DNA of 64,000 nt, taken from contig BEHY01000004.1 in NCBI GenBank assembly GCA_002898735.1, forward strand, positions 21,009-85,008, read 5' to 3'. This DNA is from Candidatus Thermoflexus japonica (GTDB lineage: Bacteria > Chloroflexota > Anaerolineae > Thermoflexales > Thermoflexaceae). This document shows, piece by piece, positions 47,765-57,254 of the stretch. Each line of letters begins with the position of its first letter. Within the stretch, counting starts at the first letter, position 1. Position numbers and translations under genes: made by a program. The notes under the pieces are model-generated. The model made no database searches. It was not told where the DNA came from and saw only the letters and a program-made list of their open reading frames with translations.

Positions 47765-48916
47765 CTACGGGCAGCGCTGGAAATTCCTCAGGTGCTCCTC
47801 CTGGGTGCGAGCGAACCAGTGGCTGCCGTCCTTTTTGATGCAGTCGGCCATGAAGTAGAAATACTCGGTCTCCGCCGGGTTCAGCACCGCTTCGATGGAG
47901 GCCAGGCCGGGGTTGGCGATGGGCCCCGGCGGCAGCCCGGGGTAGCGATAGGTGTTATAGGGGGAATCCACCTGCAGGTCCTCCAGGGTGAGGGGGCTCT
48001 TCCACCATGTCCGCTGATCCGGCTGATAGCCCAGCGCATACTGGACCGTCGGGTCCGCGTCCAGCTTCATCCCGGCCGCCAGACGGTTCAGGTAAACGCT
48101 GGCGATCAGCGGCCGCTCCTCCGGGAGCGCGGCCTCCCGTTCCACAATGGAAGCGAGGGTGATCACCTGATGGAGGGTGAACCCCCGCGCCTGGGCGGCG
48201 GCGATCTTCTCCGGCGTCACCTTCCGGCCGAAGTTCTCCAGCATGCGCCGGATCATCGCCTCCGCCGTCGCGTCCCGGGCCAGCCGGTAAGTGTCCGGAA
48301 ACAGATACCCCTCCAGCGTCGCGCCGGGAGGTAGATCCGCCAGGAAGGGGAAGTCCGCGCGCCAGCGGAGGCCATCGCGGGCGGCCTCCAGGATGGCCTG
48401 GGCGGAAAGATGCGTCTGGGCGGCGATGGATTCCGCGACCTCCTCCAGGCGCAGGCCCTCCCGGATGCGCACCGTCCATTCCGCCCTGCGGCCCGAGCGG
48501 AGGGCTTCAGCGATCTGGGGGATGGTCATGGTTTTGTTCAGGGTATATTCCCCCGCCTCGATCTCCCGGTCCAGCCCGTAGTAACGCACGTAGGCCCGGA
48601 ACAGGAACGCATCGCGGATCAGGCCGGCCTCCTGGAGCGCTTCCGCGACCTCCATCACGGACTGGCCAGGGTGGATCACAAAGGTCACCGGGGTGGAATC
48701 GGTGCCCGCCGGCTGCTGCAGGTCGCCCCGCCGGAGGACGAGATACAGCCCCAACCCCCAGTCCACCGGCGATCCGGAAAGGGACGGGCCGGAAGGGGAG
48801 GCGGATCGGTTCAGGCGGGGGAGGAGGGCCGCGCCGATGGCCCCGCAGAAGAAGACGACGGCGCCGATCGCCACAAGCCAGCGCCAGGTCGAACGGCGTG
48901 AGCGTTTGCGAGCCAT
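47765..48916 (-). CDS. mltG: Endolytic murein transglycosylase MltG (YceG-like)
   Basis: 383 residues. One N-terminal membrane helix (about 13-34), a LysM-like segment (TFVIHPGQSVMEVAEAL) and the YceG domain with catalytic Glu in ASIVERE and the later NTYRYPGLPPGPIANPG. It cuts nascent peptidoglycan strands and sets their length. It stands in the common bacterial neighbourhood of ruvX. The gene is complete and its end faces the response regulator gene across 29 nt. Confidence 0.95.
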   Translation of the reverse strand: MARKRSRRSTWRWLVAIGAVVFFCGAIGAALLPRLNRSASPSGPSLSGSPVDWGLGLYLVLRRGDLQQPAGTDSTPVTFVIHPGQSVMEVAEALQEAGLIRDAFLFRAYVRYYGLDREIEAGEYTLNKTMTIPQIAEALRSGRRAEWTVRIREGLRLEEVAESIAAQTHLSAQAILEAARDGLRWRADFPFLADLPPGATLEGYLFPDTYRLARDATAEAMIRRMLENFGRKVTPEKIAAAQARGFTLHQVITLASIVEREAALPEERPLIASVYLNRLAAGMKLDADPTVQYALGYQPDQRTWWKSPLTLEDLQVDSPYNTYRYPGLPPGPIANPGLASIEAVLNPAETEYFYFMADCIKKDGSHWFARTQEEHLRNFQRCP

Positions 48917-49010
48917 GAGTCGTCCCCGGGTTCTGTGAAAGTCTCCTTTGAGCTCTGAAACAGCCTGCGATTTTCTCTATTCTGATGCTGGCTCGAGAGG
49001 GGCCATCCCC

Positions 49011-49421
49011 TCAGCGCGCCCGCTGGGCCTCCAGGTAATCCTGAAGGATCACGGCGGCCGCCTCCGCATCGATAGGTTCGCGGCGACGTTGCCCGCGCAT
49101 GGCCCGGTAAGTTTCCGCGGCCACCGTGGAAAGACGTTCATCCCACAGAACGATGGGAACCGGGAGGCTTCGCGCCAGGGCCTCCGCTTCCCGGCGAACC
49201 CAGCGGGCCTGAGGGCCCTCCTCGCCGGAAAGGCTGCGCGGGAAACCCACCACGATCCGCTCGACCTCGTATTCCGCGATCAGGCGAAGAAGGGCTTCGA
49301 TCAGGGCCTTCCGGGATGTTCGGGTCAGGATCCTCAGCGGACGGGCGATCGTAAGGGTCGAATCGCTGATGGCCACGCCGATGCGCTTTTCCCCCAGATC
49401 CAGCGCCATCACCCGGCCCAT
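49011..49421 (-). CDS. ruvX: RuvX/YqgF-type pre-16S rRNA nuclease
   Basis: 136 residues with RNase-H fold. Acidic site residues: Asp in MALDLGEKRIGVA, Glu in VVGFP region and DERLST, and Asp near the end (IDAEAAAVILQDYL). It matures the 5' end of 16S rRNA and was earlier called a Holliday-junction resolvase. Its start overlaps the last base of ruvB's stop codon (ATGA arrangement), so the two are translationally coupled. Confidence 0.95.
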   Translation of the reverse strand: MGRVMALDLGEKRIGVAISDSTLTIARPLRILTRTSRKALIEALLRLIAEYEVERIVVGFPRSLSGEEGPQARWVRREAEALARSLPVPIVLWDERLSTVAAETYRAMRGQRRREPIDAEAAAVILQDYLEAQRAR

Positions 49422-50518
49422 CAGATCGACTCCAGGGGAAGGGGAGGTTGTGCGGCCTCGCCCGGGTAGGGAAGGCCCAGGTGCTCATAGGCGCGGCGGG
49501 TGAGCACCCGGCCGCGCGGGGTGCGGTCGAGGAAGCCCAGCTGCAGCAGATACGGTTCCACCACATCCATGATCGTATCCGGCTCCTCCGAGAGGGCGGC
49601 TGCCAGCGTCTCCAGCCCCACCGGCCCGCCGCCGAATTTCTCCGCGAGGGTGCGCATCAGCCGCCGGTCCAGCTCATCCAGCCCCAGGGGATCCACGTCC
49701 ATCAGCTGGAGCGCCTCGGCGGCCACGGCGGCCGTGATCACCCCGTCGGCTCGAACCTGGGCGTAGTCCCGGACGCGGCGGAGCAGGCGAACGGCCACAC
49801 GGGGCGTGCCCCGGGCCCGGCGGGCGATCTCCCGCACGCCTTCCTCCTCGATCTCCACCCCCAGCACCCGGGCGGCGCGGCGGACAATGGTTTCCATCGC
49901 CTCCAGGTCGTAGAAATCCAGGCGGAAGATGGCCCCGAAGCGGGCGCGGAGGGGGGCTGTGAGAAGGGCCAGGCGGGTGGTGGCGCCGATCACCGTGAAC
50001 CGGGGAAGGCTCAGACGGATGCTGCGGGCGGCGGGCCCTTTCCCGATGACGATATCCAGGGCGAAGTCCTCCATCGCCGGGTAGAGGACCTCCTCCACCG
50101 TGCGGGGGAGGCGGTGGATCTCATCGATGAACAGGATCTCGCCGGCCCGCAGGTTGGTGAGGATGGCCGCCAGATCCCCCGCCCGCTCGATCGCGGGGCC
50201 GGAGGTGATCCGGATGGGGACCCCCATCTCGTTGGCGATGACGATGGCCAGGGTCGTCTTGCCCAGGCCGGGGGGACCGTAGAAAAGCAGGTGGTCCAGG
50301 GGCTCGCCGCGGGCCCGCGCGGCCTCGATCAGGATCCGCAGGTTCTCCTTCACCCGATCCTGGCCGATGAATTCCTCCAACCGCTGGGGCCGGAGGGCCA
50401 TCTCAATGGCCTGCTCCTCCGGTCGCCCATGGGGGGAAATGGGGCGCTCCGGCCTTCCGGGCTCGGCGGATGGATTTCCAGACGGTTGCACTTCCAGCGA
50501 ATCTTTCCGACGCTTCAA
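49421..50518 (-). CDS. ruvB: Holliday junction branch migration ATPase RuvB
   Basis: 365 residues. AAA+ motor that drives branch migration with RuvA. Walker [10 protein letters not shown], Walker [10 protein letters not shown], sensor 1 VIGATTR, arginine finger region PLRARFG, and C-terminal winged helix ([32 protein letters not shown]). ruvA and ruvC are not in the window. A TATAAT -10 lies 30 nt upstream. Confidence 0.97.
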   Translation of the reverse strand: MKRRKDSLEVQPSGNPSAEPGRPERPISPHGRPEEQAIEMALRPQRLEEFIGQDRVKENLRILIEAARARGEPLDHLLFYGPPGLGKTTLAIVIANEMGVPIRITSGPAIERAGDLAAILTNLRAGEILFIDEIHRLPRTVEEVLYPAMEDFALDIVIGKGPAARSIRLSLPRFTVIGATTRLALLTAPLRARFGAIFRLDFYDLEAMETIVRRAARVLGVEIEEEGVREIARRARGTPRVAVRLLRRVRDYAQVRADGVITAAVAAEALQLMDVDPLGLDELDRRLMRTLAEKFGGGPVGLETLAAALSEEPDTIMDVVEPYLLQLGFLDRTPRGRVLTRRAYEHLGLPYPGEAAQPPLPLESI

Positions 50519-50547
50519 CCAACCGCTCCCACTTTGGGATCTATATC

Positions 50548-50553
50548 GATTAT
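50548..50553 (-). promoter_or_regulatory. Probable -10 element of ruvB
   Basis: TATAAT on the minus strand, 30 nt upstream of the ruvB start. No clear -35 or LexA-type box is seen. Confidence 0.45.
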
Positions 50554-50674
50554 ACTTCCGTCAGGCAGGGATCCGGAGGACCGATATAAGCGGATCATCC
50601 CCTTATCCTCCGGTTGGGATTTCGTGGGATCCCGTGTGAACCACCCCTCACGCTGGATGCGGTGCGTGGAGGCG

Positions 50675-52183
50675 ATGCGGATGCCTGTTCGCAGCCCCGG
50701 GTTCTGGCGTTCCATCACACCTGCCCACCTGCTGGCTCTCACAGCGCTGGTGGGGATCTTCATGTTCGTCAGCACCCATCCGATCCGCCCCCACGATTTC
50801 TGGTGGCACCTGGCTGTCGGGCGTGAGATCCTTCGGACGGGCCGTATCCCCACGGTGGACACCTTTTCTTATACCCGGTTCGGCGCGCCGTATCCATCCT
50901 ACGCGATGTTCTGGCTGGCCGATGCGCTGATGTATGGGCTCTACACCCTGGGCGGCCCGGCGCTGATCGTGTTTGCTCACAGCCTGCTCCTCACGTCCGC
51001 CTACGGGTTGATCCTGTGGACGGCGTGGGAGGCCAGCGGGCCGCGGGCCGCTGCGCTGGGGATCCTGGTTGCCGCCGCCCTGGGGCTCGACGACTGGAAT
51101 GTGCGGCCCCAGGCCTTCGCCTTCCTCGCCGGCGCGCTGTTCCTGCGCGGGCTCGCCGGGCTGGAGCGCTCGCCCCGCTGGCTCTGGATCTTCCCCCTGG
51201 GCATGGCCCTCTGGGTCAACACCCACGGATCTTTCCCCCTCGGGCTGCTGCTGGTCGGGCTGACGCTGGTGGGGAAAGCGCTCGAGGGCTGGATCCGGGG
51301 GGAACGCGGGATACCCGTGCGCCGTTTCCTTCAGACCTTCGGGCTGACGGCGCTGGCCACGGGGCTGAACCCGCGGGGGTTCGGCGTGTATGCCTATTTG
51401 ATGCGGATGGCCCGCAACCCGGTGATCCGGACCATGGTCCCGGAGTGGGCCCCGCCGGGCCTGGACCGCCACGGGTTGCTGTTTTACGCGGCGGTGATGC
51501 TGATGGGGTTGCTGCTCGTGATCCCCCCGCGGCGCCTTCCGCCGCATCATCTTCTGATCGCAGGGGCGTTCGCCCTGCTGGGGTTCCAGACCTCCCGGGG
51601 GGTGGTGTGGTTCGGGATGGTGGCCGCTCCGATCCTGGCGGCGCGCATCCAGGTTCTCTGGCCGGAGCGGCCAGGACGGACAGGAATCCCGCTCCTGAAC
51701 GGATTGTTCCTGGGGCTGCTGGGCGGGATGGCCCTCGCGGCGCTCCCCTGGTTCAAGGCATGGTGGCCTGTATCCCCCGCCAAGGCCGGACTGATCTCGA
51801 TGGAGACACCGGTCGCGGCGACAGCGTTCCTGCTTCGGGAACGACCGCCGGGGCCGCTGTTCCATGCGCTCTCGTTCGGCAGCTATCTGATCTGGGCGGC
51901 CCACCCGGATTATCCGGTGTTCGTGGACACCCGGCTGGAGCTGTATCCGATGGCGATCTGGCAGGATTACCTGGCGATCAGCGCGGCGGCCCCAGGCTGG
52001 GAGGACCGGCTGGCTCGTTACGGGGTGTGTCTGCTGATGTTAAGCCCAATGGAGCAACCAGCCCTCGTGGAGGCCGTCGCACGGTCGCCGCGCTGGGAGC
52101 GGGTGTATCAGGATGAAGCGGCCTCCATCTGGATCCGGAAGGGGGATGCATGCGGTGGCCCGTCTGGATTCCGCGCCCCCTGA
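50675..52183 (+). CDS. Polytopic membrane protein, GT-C-like fold, unknown substrate
   Basis: 502 residues from ATG 50675 (GGAGG 5 nt upstream). About ten membrane helices. The N-terminal loop PHDFWWHLAVGREILRTGRIP with VDTFSYTRFG is characteristic of a family of bacterial membrane proteins that look like lipid-linked-sugar-dependent (GT-C) glycosyltransferases; Asp and Trp-Trp-His in the first loop could be the acceptor/metal site. The C-terminal soluble end (YPVFVDTRLELYPMAIWQDYL, then RWERVYQDEAASIWIRK) is also typical. No sugar donor can be inferred. Confidence 0.7.
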   Translation: MRMPVRSPGFWRSITPAHLLALTALVGIFMFVSTHPIRPHDFWWHLAVGREILRTGRIPTVDTFSYTRFGAPYPSYAMFWLADALMYGLYTLGGPALIVFAHSLLLTSAYGLILWTAWEASGPRAAALGILVAAALGLDDWNVRPQAFAFLAGALFLRGLAGLERSPRWLWIFPLGMALWVNTHGSFPLGLLLVGLTLVGKALEGWIRGERGIPVRRFLQTFGLTALATGLNPRGFGVYAYLMRMARNPVIRTMVPEWAPPGLDRHGLLFYAAVMLMGLLLVIPPRRLPPHHLLIAGAFALLGFQTSRGVVWFGMVAAPILAARIQVLWPERPGRTGIPLLNGLFLGLLGGMALAALPWFKAWWPVSPAKAGLISMETPVAATAFLLRERPPGPLFHALSFGSYLIWAAHPDYPVFVDTRLELYPMAIWQDYLAISAAAPGWEDRLARYGVCLLMLSPMEQPALVEAVARSPRWERVYQDEAASIWIRKGDACGGPSGFRAP

Positions 52184-52256
52184 TCGGTCATGGGGGCCGT
52201 GCAGGGCGCTGAAGGCCTCCCCCGGCCCCAAAGATTCCTGCGGAGAAAGGAGCGCG

Positions 52257-53060
52257 ATGGGCTGGGATCCTGGGGAAGTGCTTCAGATGGCGGAGAGGAT
52301 TCCATGGATCCGCGATCTTCATCTCTATGAAGAGGTGGGGTCCACCAATGACATCGCCCGGGATCTGGGGGAGATGGGAGCTCCGGAGGGCGTGGTGGTG
52401 CTGGCCGATGCCCAGCGGGCCGGGCGGGGGCGGGCCGGGCGTTCCTGGTGGACCCCGCCCGGGATGGCGCTGGCTGTTTCGATCCTGGTGCGCCCCCGCC
52501 GCCCGCCTGAGGACTGGCCGCAGCTGACGATGATCGCGGGGCTGGCCGCGGTGGAAAGCATAGAGGCCGTCGGCTGCCCGGCGGGCCTGAAATGGCCCAA
52601 CGACATCATGATCCCTCCGGATCGGAGCCGGACGACGCCGGCGTCAGCCTGGCGGAAAGCGGGCGGGATCCTGGTGGAATCGGTCCCCCCCGCCTTCGCG
52701 GTGGTTGGGATCGGGGTGAATGTGAATACCCCCCTCGAGGCGGCGCCCCCTGAACTCGCGGAGATCCTGGGCAGCATCCGCGAGACCGTTGGGCATGCGG
52801 TCCCCCGGCTGATGGTGCTGGAGAGCCTGTTGCGGGCCTTCGCCCGCCTGTATATCGAATGGGATAGGGGGGCCAGTATGTTGGAACGCTGGGCGGCGCG
52901 CCTGATCATGCTGGGCCAGCCGGTCCGCATCCATGCGGCCGGGGGGGTCTGGGAAGGTGTTGCCGAGTCCGTAAGCGCCGAGGGCGGACTCTGGCTGCGC
53001 CTTCCCGACGGGCGTCGGGAATATTTCCTGGCGGGCGATGTCTCCCTGCGCTGGTCTTAG
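52257..53060 (+). CDS. birA: Biotin--[acetyl-CoA-carboxylase] ligase (monofunctional)
   Basis: 267 residues, no DNA-binding N-terminus. Motifs: VGSTNDIA at the start, RAGRGRAGRSW (biotinoyl-AMP loop), LKWPNDI and AGGILVES. It activates biotin with ATP and attaches it to BCCP. AAAGGAG precedes ATG 52257. An SH3-like C-terminal domain (LGQPVRIHAAGGVWEG, GRREYFLAGDVSLRW) closes the protein. The assignment is firm. Confidence 0.94.
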   Translation: MGWDPGEVLQMAERIPWIRDLHLYEEVGSTNDIARDLGEMGAPEGVVVLADAQRAGRGRAGRSWWTPPGMALAVSILVRPRRPPEDWPQLTMIAGLAAVESIEAVGCPAGLKWPNDIMIPPDRSRTTPASAWRKAGGILVESVPPAFAVVGIGVNVNTPLEAAPPELAEILGSIRETVGHAVPRLMVLESLLRAFARLYIEWDRGASMLERWAARLIMLGQPVRIHAAGGVWEGVAESVSAEGGLWLRLPDGRREYFLAGDVSLRWS

Positions 53061-53067
53061 GCGACCT

Positions 53068-53096
53068 TTGCGGAATCCCACCGGACTGACTATAAT
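53068..53096 (+). promoter_or_regulatory. Promoter of the S1-protein gene
   Basis: TTGCGG (53068-53073), 17-nt spacer, TATAAT (53091-53096), about 80 nt upstream of the start. Confidence 0.65.
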
Positions 53097-53177
53097 TGGG
53101 GAAAGCCCTTCACGGGGGACCGGAGCGGCCGTCCGTCGTCGAAGGACTCGAACCTGCGCTCAGGAGTATGCTCGGCG

Positions 53178-54392
53178 ATGAACGAAGAGATCCGGCAGGA
53201 TCGCCCTGAAGACACCAGCGCCATGGCCGAGATGGGCGAATGGCTGGAGATGTCCCCCTCTTCCCTTCGGCGGGGAGATATCGTGCAGGGGACGATCGTT
53301 CGGATCACCCCGACGGAGATCCTGGTGGATATCGGGATGAAAGCGGAGGGGGTGATCACAGGCCGGGAGCTGGAGCGGATGCCCAGGGAGATCCGGGAGG
53401 TCCTGCGAGAGGGGGATGTGATCCAGGTTCAGGTGGTGAACCCCGAGGATCGCAGCGGGAACATCCTCCTCTCCCTCCAGCGGGCGCTTATGGAGGAAGA
53501 CTGGCAGCAGGCCCGCCGGCTGATGCAGGAGAGGGAGATCCTGGAGCTCACGGTCAACGGTTATAACAAGGGCGGGCTGGTGGTGAAAGTGGGCCGGCTT
53601 CGCGGCTTCATCCCCGCTTCCCAGGTGGTTCCCCAGGAGGCTGGGGAGGAAAAGCTGCCTGTGGAGCAACGGCTGAAGCGCCGGGTGGGGCAGAAGATCC
53701 ACGCCCGGATCATCGAGGTGGATCCGGAGGCCAACCGGTTGATTCTCTCCGAACGGGAAGCGCAGCAGGAGCTCCGTCGTCGTCAGAAGGAAGAGCTGCT
53801 CGCCCGTCTCGAACCGGGGATGCGCGTGAAGGGACGCGTGATCAGCCTGACGGACTTCGGGGCGTTCGTCGATCTGGGCGGCGCAGACGGCCTGATCCAC
53901 ATCAGCGAGCTCTCCTGGCGTCGGGTGAGCCACCCCCGCGAGGTCCTCTCCGTGGGCCAGGAGGTCGAGGTGGAAGTCATTAATGTGGATCGGGAGCGCA
54001 AGCGCATCGCCCTGAGCCGCAAACGGGTGGAGCCGGACCCCTGGCAGCAGGCGGTGGCCCAGCTCCGGGAAGGGCAGCTGGTTGAGGCGGTGATCACCCG
54101 GCTGACCAACTTCGGGGCCTTTGCGGCGCTGAAGGAGTTCCCCGGGGTGGAGGGCCTGATCCATATCTCCGAGCTGGCCGAACATCGGGTTCATCATCCC
54201 AAAGAGGTGGTTCGAGAAGGGGAGGAGCTGGTGGTGCGCCTGATCCGGATCGATCGGGAGAGCCGGCGGCTGGCCCTGAGTCTGCGCCGCGTGGCTTCCC
54301 CCGAATATGCGATGCTGGATTGGGAGATGGCCCGGGCCCGCCTTCAAACTGGGGAGGGGGAGAGCCTGGAGGAACCCTCTGAGGCATCCTGA
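53178..54392 (+). CDS. rpsA: Ribosomal protein bS1-like, four S1 domains
   Basis: 404 residues. Four S1 RNA-binding domains, at about 30-105 (GDIVQGTIVRITPTEILVDIGMKAEG), 120-190 (degenerate), 208-278 (GMRVKGRVISLTDFGAFVDLGGADGLIHISE) and 293-368 (GQLVEAVITRLTNFGAFAALKEFPGVEGLIHISE). It assists mRNA binding to the 30S subunit. Length and domain number match Gram-positive/Chloroflexota S1 homologues rather than the six-domain E. coli protein. AGGAG stands upstream of ATG 53178. Confidence 0.88.
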   Translation: MNEEIRQDRPEDTSAMAEMGEWLEMSPSSLRRGDIVQGTIVRITPTEILVDIGMKAEGVITGRELERMPREIREVLREGDVIQVQVVNPEDRSGNILLSLQRALMEEDWQQARRLMQEREILELTVNGYNKGGLVVKVGRLRGFIPASQVVPQEAGEEKLPVEQRLKRRVGQKIHARIIEVDPEANRLILSEREAQQELRRRQKEELLARLEPGMRVKGRVISLTDFGAFVDLGGADGLIHISELSWRRVSHPREVLSVGQEVEVEVINVDRERKRIALSRKRVEPDPWQQAVAQLREGQLVEAVITRLTNFGAFAALKEFPGVEGLIHISELAEHRVHHPKEVVREGEELVVRLIRIDRESRRLALSLRRVASPEYAMLDWEMARARLQTGEGESLEEPSEAS

Positions 54393-54460
54393 GCGATGAG
54401 ATCAGGCCGGGGAGGTGGGCGTGCCGAGGGCGTGTCCGTCTCCCTTTCTGGAAGAGATGA

Positions 54461-54490
54461 GCGGGGCGTCTTCAGCGCCCCGCTTTCTAT
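54461..54490 (+). terminator. Rho-independent terminator of the S1-protein gene
   Basis: 8-bp stem GCGGGGCG/CGCCCCGC (54461-54468/54476-54483), then TTTCTAT. Confidence 0.75.
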
Positions 54491-54566
54491 ATCCCAACCC
54501 GGTTTGGAATTCGGGCCCGGCTGCATCCGCCCGATCGCGCTTCGGAGCAACGGTGGGATCCCGAAA

Positions 54567-54596
54567 CTGACCGAAAAAGGGGCGACGTGTTATACT
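54567..54596 (+). promoter_or_regulatory. Promoter of clpC
   Basis: CTGACC (54567-54572), 18-nt spacer, TG-T-TATACT (extended -10, TATACT at 54591-54596). No CtsR- or CIRCE-like operator is visible. Confidence 0.6.
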
Positions 54597-54660
54597 AACC
54601 ATAGAACCGGCTGCGCGTTCGCTCCTGGAAACCCCTGCAGTCGGTTTGAAGGAGGACGCT

Positions 54661-57129
54661 GTGTCCAGCAAGCTGGATCGGTTTACCCAGCGGGCCAGGC
54701 GGGTGCTGGCGTTGGCTCAGGAGGAAGCCGAACGCCTGAACCACACGTATATCGGCACTGAACACCTGCTCCTGGGCCTCGTCAAGGAAGAGAACGGCAT
54801 CGCCGGCCAGGTGCTTCGACGCCTGGGGGTCACCCCGCAGAAAGTGGAGGAAATGGTCCTCCGGATGTCGGGGCCTGGCCGCCGCACCCCCCATAGCAAG
54901 CCCGATCTGACGCCCCGGATCCGTCGGGTGATCGAGCTGGCCGTCGATGAGGCCCGGCGCATGGGGCATCATTACATCGGCACCGAGCATCTCCTCCTCG
55001 GGCTGGTCCGCCTGGGCGACGGGATGGCGGTGGATATCCTCAAGAGCCTGGGGCTGTCCCTGGAGCAGATCCGGCGGGAGACCAATCGGGCGATCCAGGA
55101 GACGACCGCAGCCGCCCGGCCCCGGCGGGAGCGTCCGAAGACGCCCCTGCTCGATCAGCTGGCCATCGATCTGACCGCTCTGGCCGAGGAAGGGAAGCTG
55201 GACCCCGTCATCGGACGGGAACAGGAGATCGAGCGGGTGATCCAGATCCTCTCCCGCCGGACCAAGAACAACCCGGCGCTGATCGGGGAGCCCGGGGTGG
55301 GCAAGACCGCCATCGTGGAGGGGCTGGCCCAGCGCATCGTGGCCGGTGAGGTCCCCGAGCCGCTCCTCAGCAAGCGGGTCCTGCAGCTGGATGTGGCCTC
55401 CCTGGTGGCGGGGACCATGTATCGGGGTCAGTTTGAGGAGCGGCTGAAGCGGGTGCTGGAGGAGCTCAAGAGCGCCGACTGCATCCTGTTCATCGACGAG
55501 ATGCATATGCTGGTGGGCGCTGGGGCGGCCGGCAGCGCGGTGGACGCCGCCAACATCCTGAAGCCGGCCCTCGCCCGGGGGGAGATCCAGTGCATTGGCG
55601 CCACAACGTTCGATGAGTATCGCAAATACATCGAGAGTGACGCGGCGCTGGAGCGCCGGTTTCAGCCGGTGGTGGTCGAGGAGCCCACGATCGAGGAAAC
55701 CATCGAGATCCTGCGGGGCATCCGCCATCGCTACGAGGAGCACCACAAGTTAACCATCACGGACGAGGCGATCGAGGCGGCCGCCCGGCTCTCCGCGCGC
55801 TACATCCCTGAACGCTATCTCCCGGACAAGGCCATCGATCTGATCGATGAGGCGGCGGCCCGGGTGCGGATGTATAAGGCCTCCCGCTGGCCGAGCCTCC
55901 AGAAGGTATACACCGAGCTGCGCACGGTGCAGCGCGAGCGGGAGGAGGCCCTGGCCGAACGCCGCTATGAAGATGTGGCCGATCTCAAGGCCCGGGAGGA
56001 GGAGCTTCAGGCCCAGCTCCAGCAGTTGCGGATGCGCAACGAGATCGACGAGGGGCCGAAGGTCACGGCCGAGGACATCGCCGAGGTGGTCTCCATGTGG
56101 ACGGGCATCCCGGTCAGCCGCATCGCCGGGGATGAGTCCCAGCGCCTGCTCCAGATGGAAGAGGAGCTCAAGAAGCGCATCGTGGGGCAGGACGAAGCCA
56201 TCAGCGTGATCTCCCGGGCGGTGCGACGGGCCCGCGCCGGCCTCAAGGATCCCCGACGACCCATCGGCTCCTTCATCTTCCTCGGGCCGACCGGGGTGGG
56301 GAAGACGGAGCTCACCAAGGCCCTGGCGGAATTCCTCTTCGGCTCCGAGGACGCGCTGCTCCAGCTGGACATGTCGGAGTTCATGGAGCGGCACAACGTC
56401 TCCCGACTGGTGGGGGCGCCCCCAGGCTACGTCGGCTACGAGGACGCCGGCCAGCTCACCGAGTATGTGCGCCGGCGGCCCTATTGCATCGTGGTCTTCG
56501 ACGAGATCGAGAAGGCCCACCCCGATGTGTTCAACATGCTCCTCCAGATCATGGAGGAAGGCCGGCTGACGGACGCCCGGGGCCGCAAGGTGGACTTCCG
56601 CAACACCATCATCATCATGACGTCCAACATCGGCGCGGAGACCATCCGCAAGGCCCACCTGGGCTTCCCCACCCAGAAGCAGGAGGAAGTGGACCTGGAG
56701 CGGCGCTACCGGGAGATGCGGGAGAAGCTCCTCAATGAGCTGCGCAAGGTCTTCCGGCCCGAGTTCCTCAACCGGGTGGATCAGGTGGTGGTCTTCCGGC
56801 CCCTGAGCCGGGAGGACATCCTGAAGATCGTGGACCTGGAGCTGGGCAAGGTGGCCGCCCGCCTCAAGGAGCACCGTCTGAGCATCGAGGCCACGCCGGC
56901 CGCCAAGGCCTTCCTGGCCGATAAGGGCTACGACCCCGAATACGGCGCGCGGCCGTTGCGCCGGGTGATCCAGAACCTGGTGGAGGACGCCCTCTCTGAG
57001 GGGATGCTGGCCGGGAGGTTCGGACCCGGGGATACGGTGATCATCGACCTGGAGGGGGATCAGCTGGTCTTCCGCCCGAAGGGGATCGAGGAGCTGACCC
57101 CGCCTCCCGCGCTGATCGTGGAAGGATAA
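54661..57129 (+). CDS. clpC: ATP-dependent Clp protease ATP-binding subunit ClpC
   Basis: 822 residues from GTG 54661, directly after GGAGGA. N-domain of two repeats (about 1-145; [32 protein letters not shown]), AAA1 with GEPGVGKT, a UVR/middle domain ([18 protein letters not shown]), AAA2 with GPTGVGKT and a C-terminal D2-small domain ([18 protein letters not shown]). It unfolds proteins for ClpP. A ClpP-binding LGF-type loop is present around KAHLGF. mcsA/mcsB and ctsR are not adjacent. Confidence 0.96.
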   Translation: MSSKLDRFTQRARRVLALAQEEAERLNHTYIGTEHLLLGLVKEENGIAGQVLRRLGVTPQKVEEMVLRMSGPGRRTPHSKPDLTPRIRRVIELAVDEARRMGHHYIGTEHLLLGLVRLGDGMAVDILKSLGLSLEQIRRETNRAIQETTAAARPRRERPKTPLLDQLAIDLTALAEEGKLDPVIGREQEIERVIQILSRRTKNNPALIGEPGVGKTAIVEGLAQRIVAGEVPEPLLSKRVLQLDVASLVAGTMYRGQFEERLKRVLEELKSADCILFIDEMHMLVGAGAAGSAVDAANILKPALARGEIQCIGATTFDEYRKYIESDAALERRFQPVVVEEPTIEETIEILRGIRHRYEEHHKLTITDEAIEAAARLSARYIPERYLPDKAIDLIDEAAARVRMYKASRWPSLQKVYTELRTVQREREEALAERRYEDVADLKAREEELQAQLQQLRMRNEIDEGPKVTAEDIAEVVSMWTGIPVSRIAGDESQRLLQMEEELKKRIVGQDEAISVISRAVRRARAGLKDPRRPIGSFIFLGPTGVGKTELTKALAEFLFGSEDALLQLDMSEFMERHNVSRLVGAPPGYVGYEDAGQLTEYVRRRPYCIVVFDEIEKAHPDVFNMLLQIMEEGRLTDARGRKVDFRNTIIIMTSNIGAETIRKAHLGFPTQKQEEVDLERRYREMREKLLNELRKVFRPEFLNRVDQVVVFRPLSREDILKIVDLELGKVAARLKEHRLSIEATPAAKAFLADKGYDPEYGARPLRRVIQNLVEDALSEGMLAGRFGPGDTVIIDLEGDQLVFRPKGIEELTPPPALIVEG

Positions 57130-57152
57130 GGCGCTTCCAGGGAGGGAACCCG

Positions 57153-57193
57153 GCGGGGGCGGTGTGCTCCAGCGCGCCGCCCCCGCGGTTTTT
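57153..57193. terminator. Terminator between clpC and ubiD-like gene
   Basis: 10-bp GC stem (57153-57162/57177-57186), 14-nt loop, then GGTTTTT on the plus strand. Convergent genes share it. Confidence 0.75.
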
Positions 57194-57254
57194 CATGCCC
57201 GGCCGGGCCTGTGCCGGGCGCTCTTCCGCGCCGCAAGGGCATGGATGGAGCCGC

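Noticed and set aside
49448..50656. N-terminal extension of the GT-C-like protein across ruvB
   Set aside because: The extension is antisense to ruvB; the real start has GGAGG at 50668-50672 and begins the homologous sequence.
53130..53170. GACTCGAACC resembling a reverse-strand tRNA T-arm in the S1 leader
   Set aside because: No acceptor or anticodon stem can be built around it; it is part of the leader between promoter and start codon.
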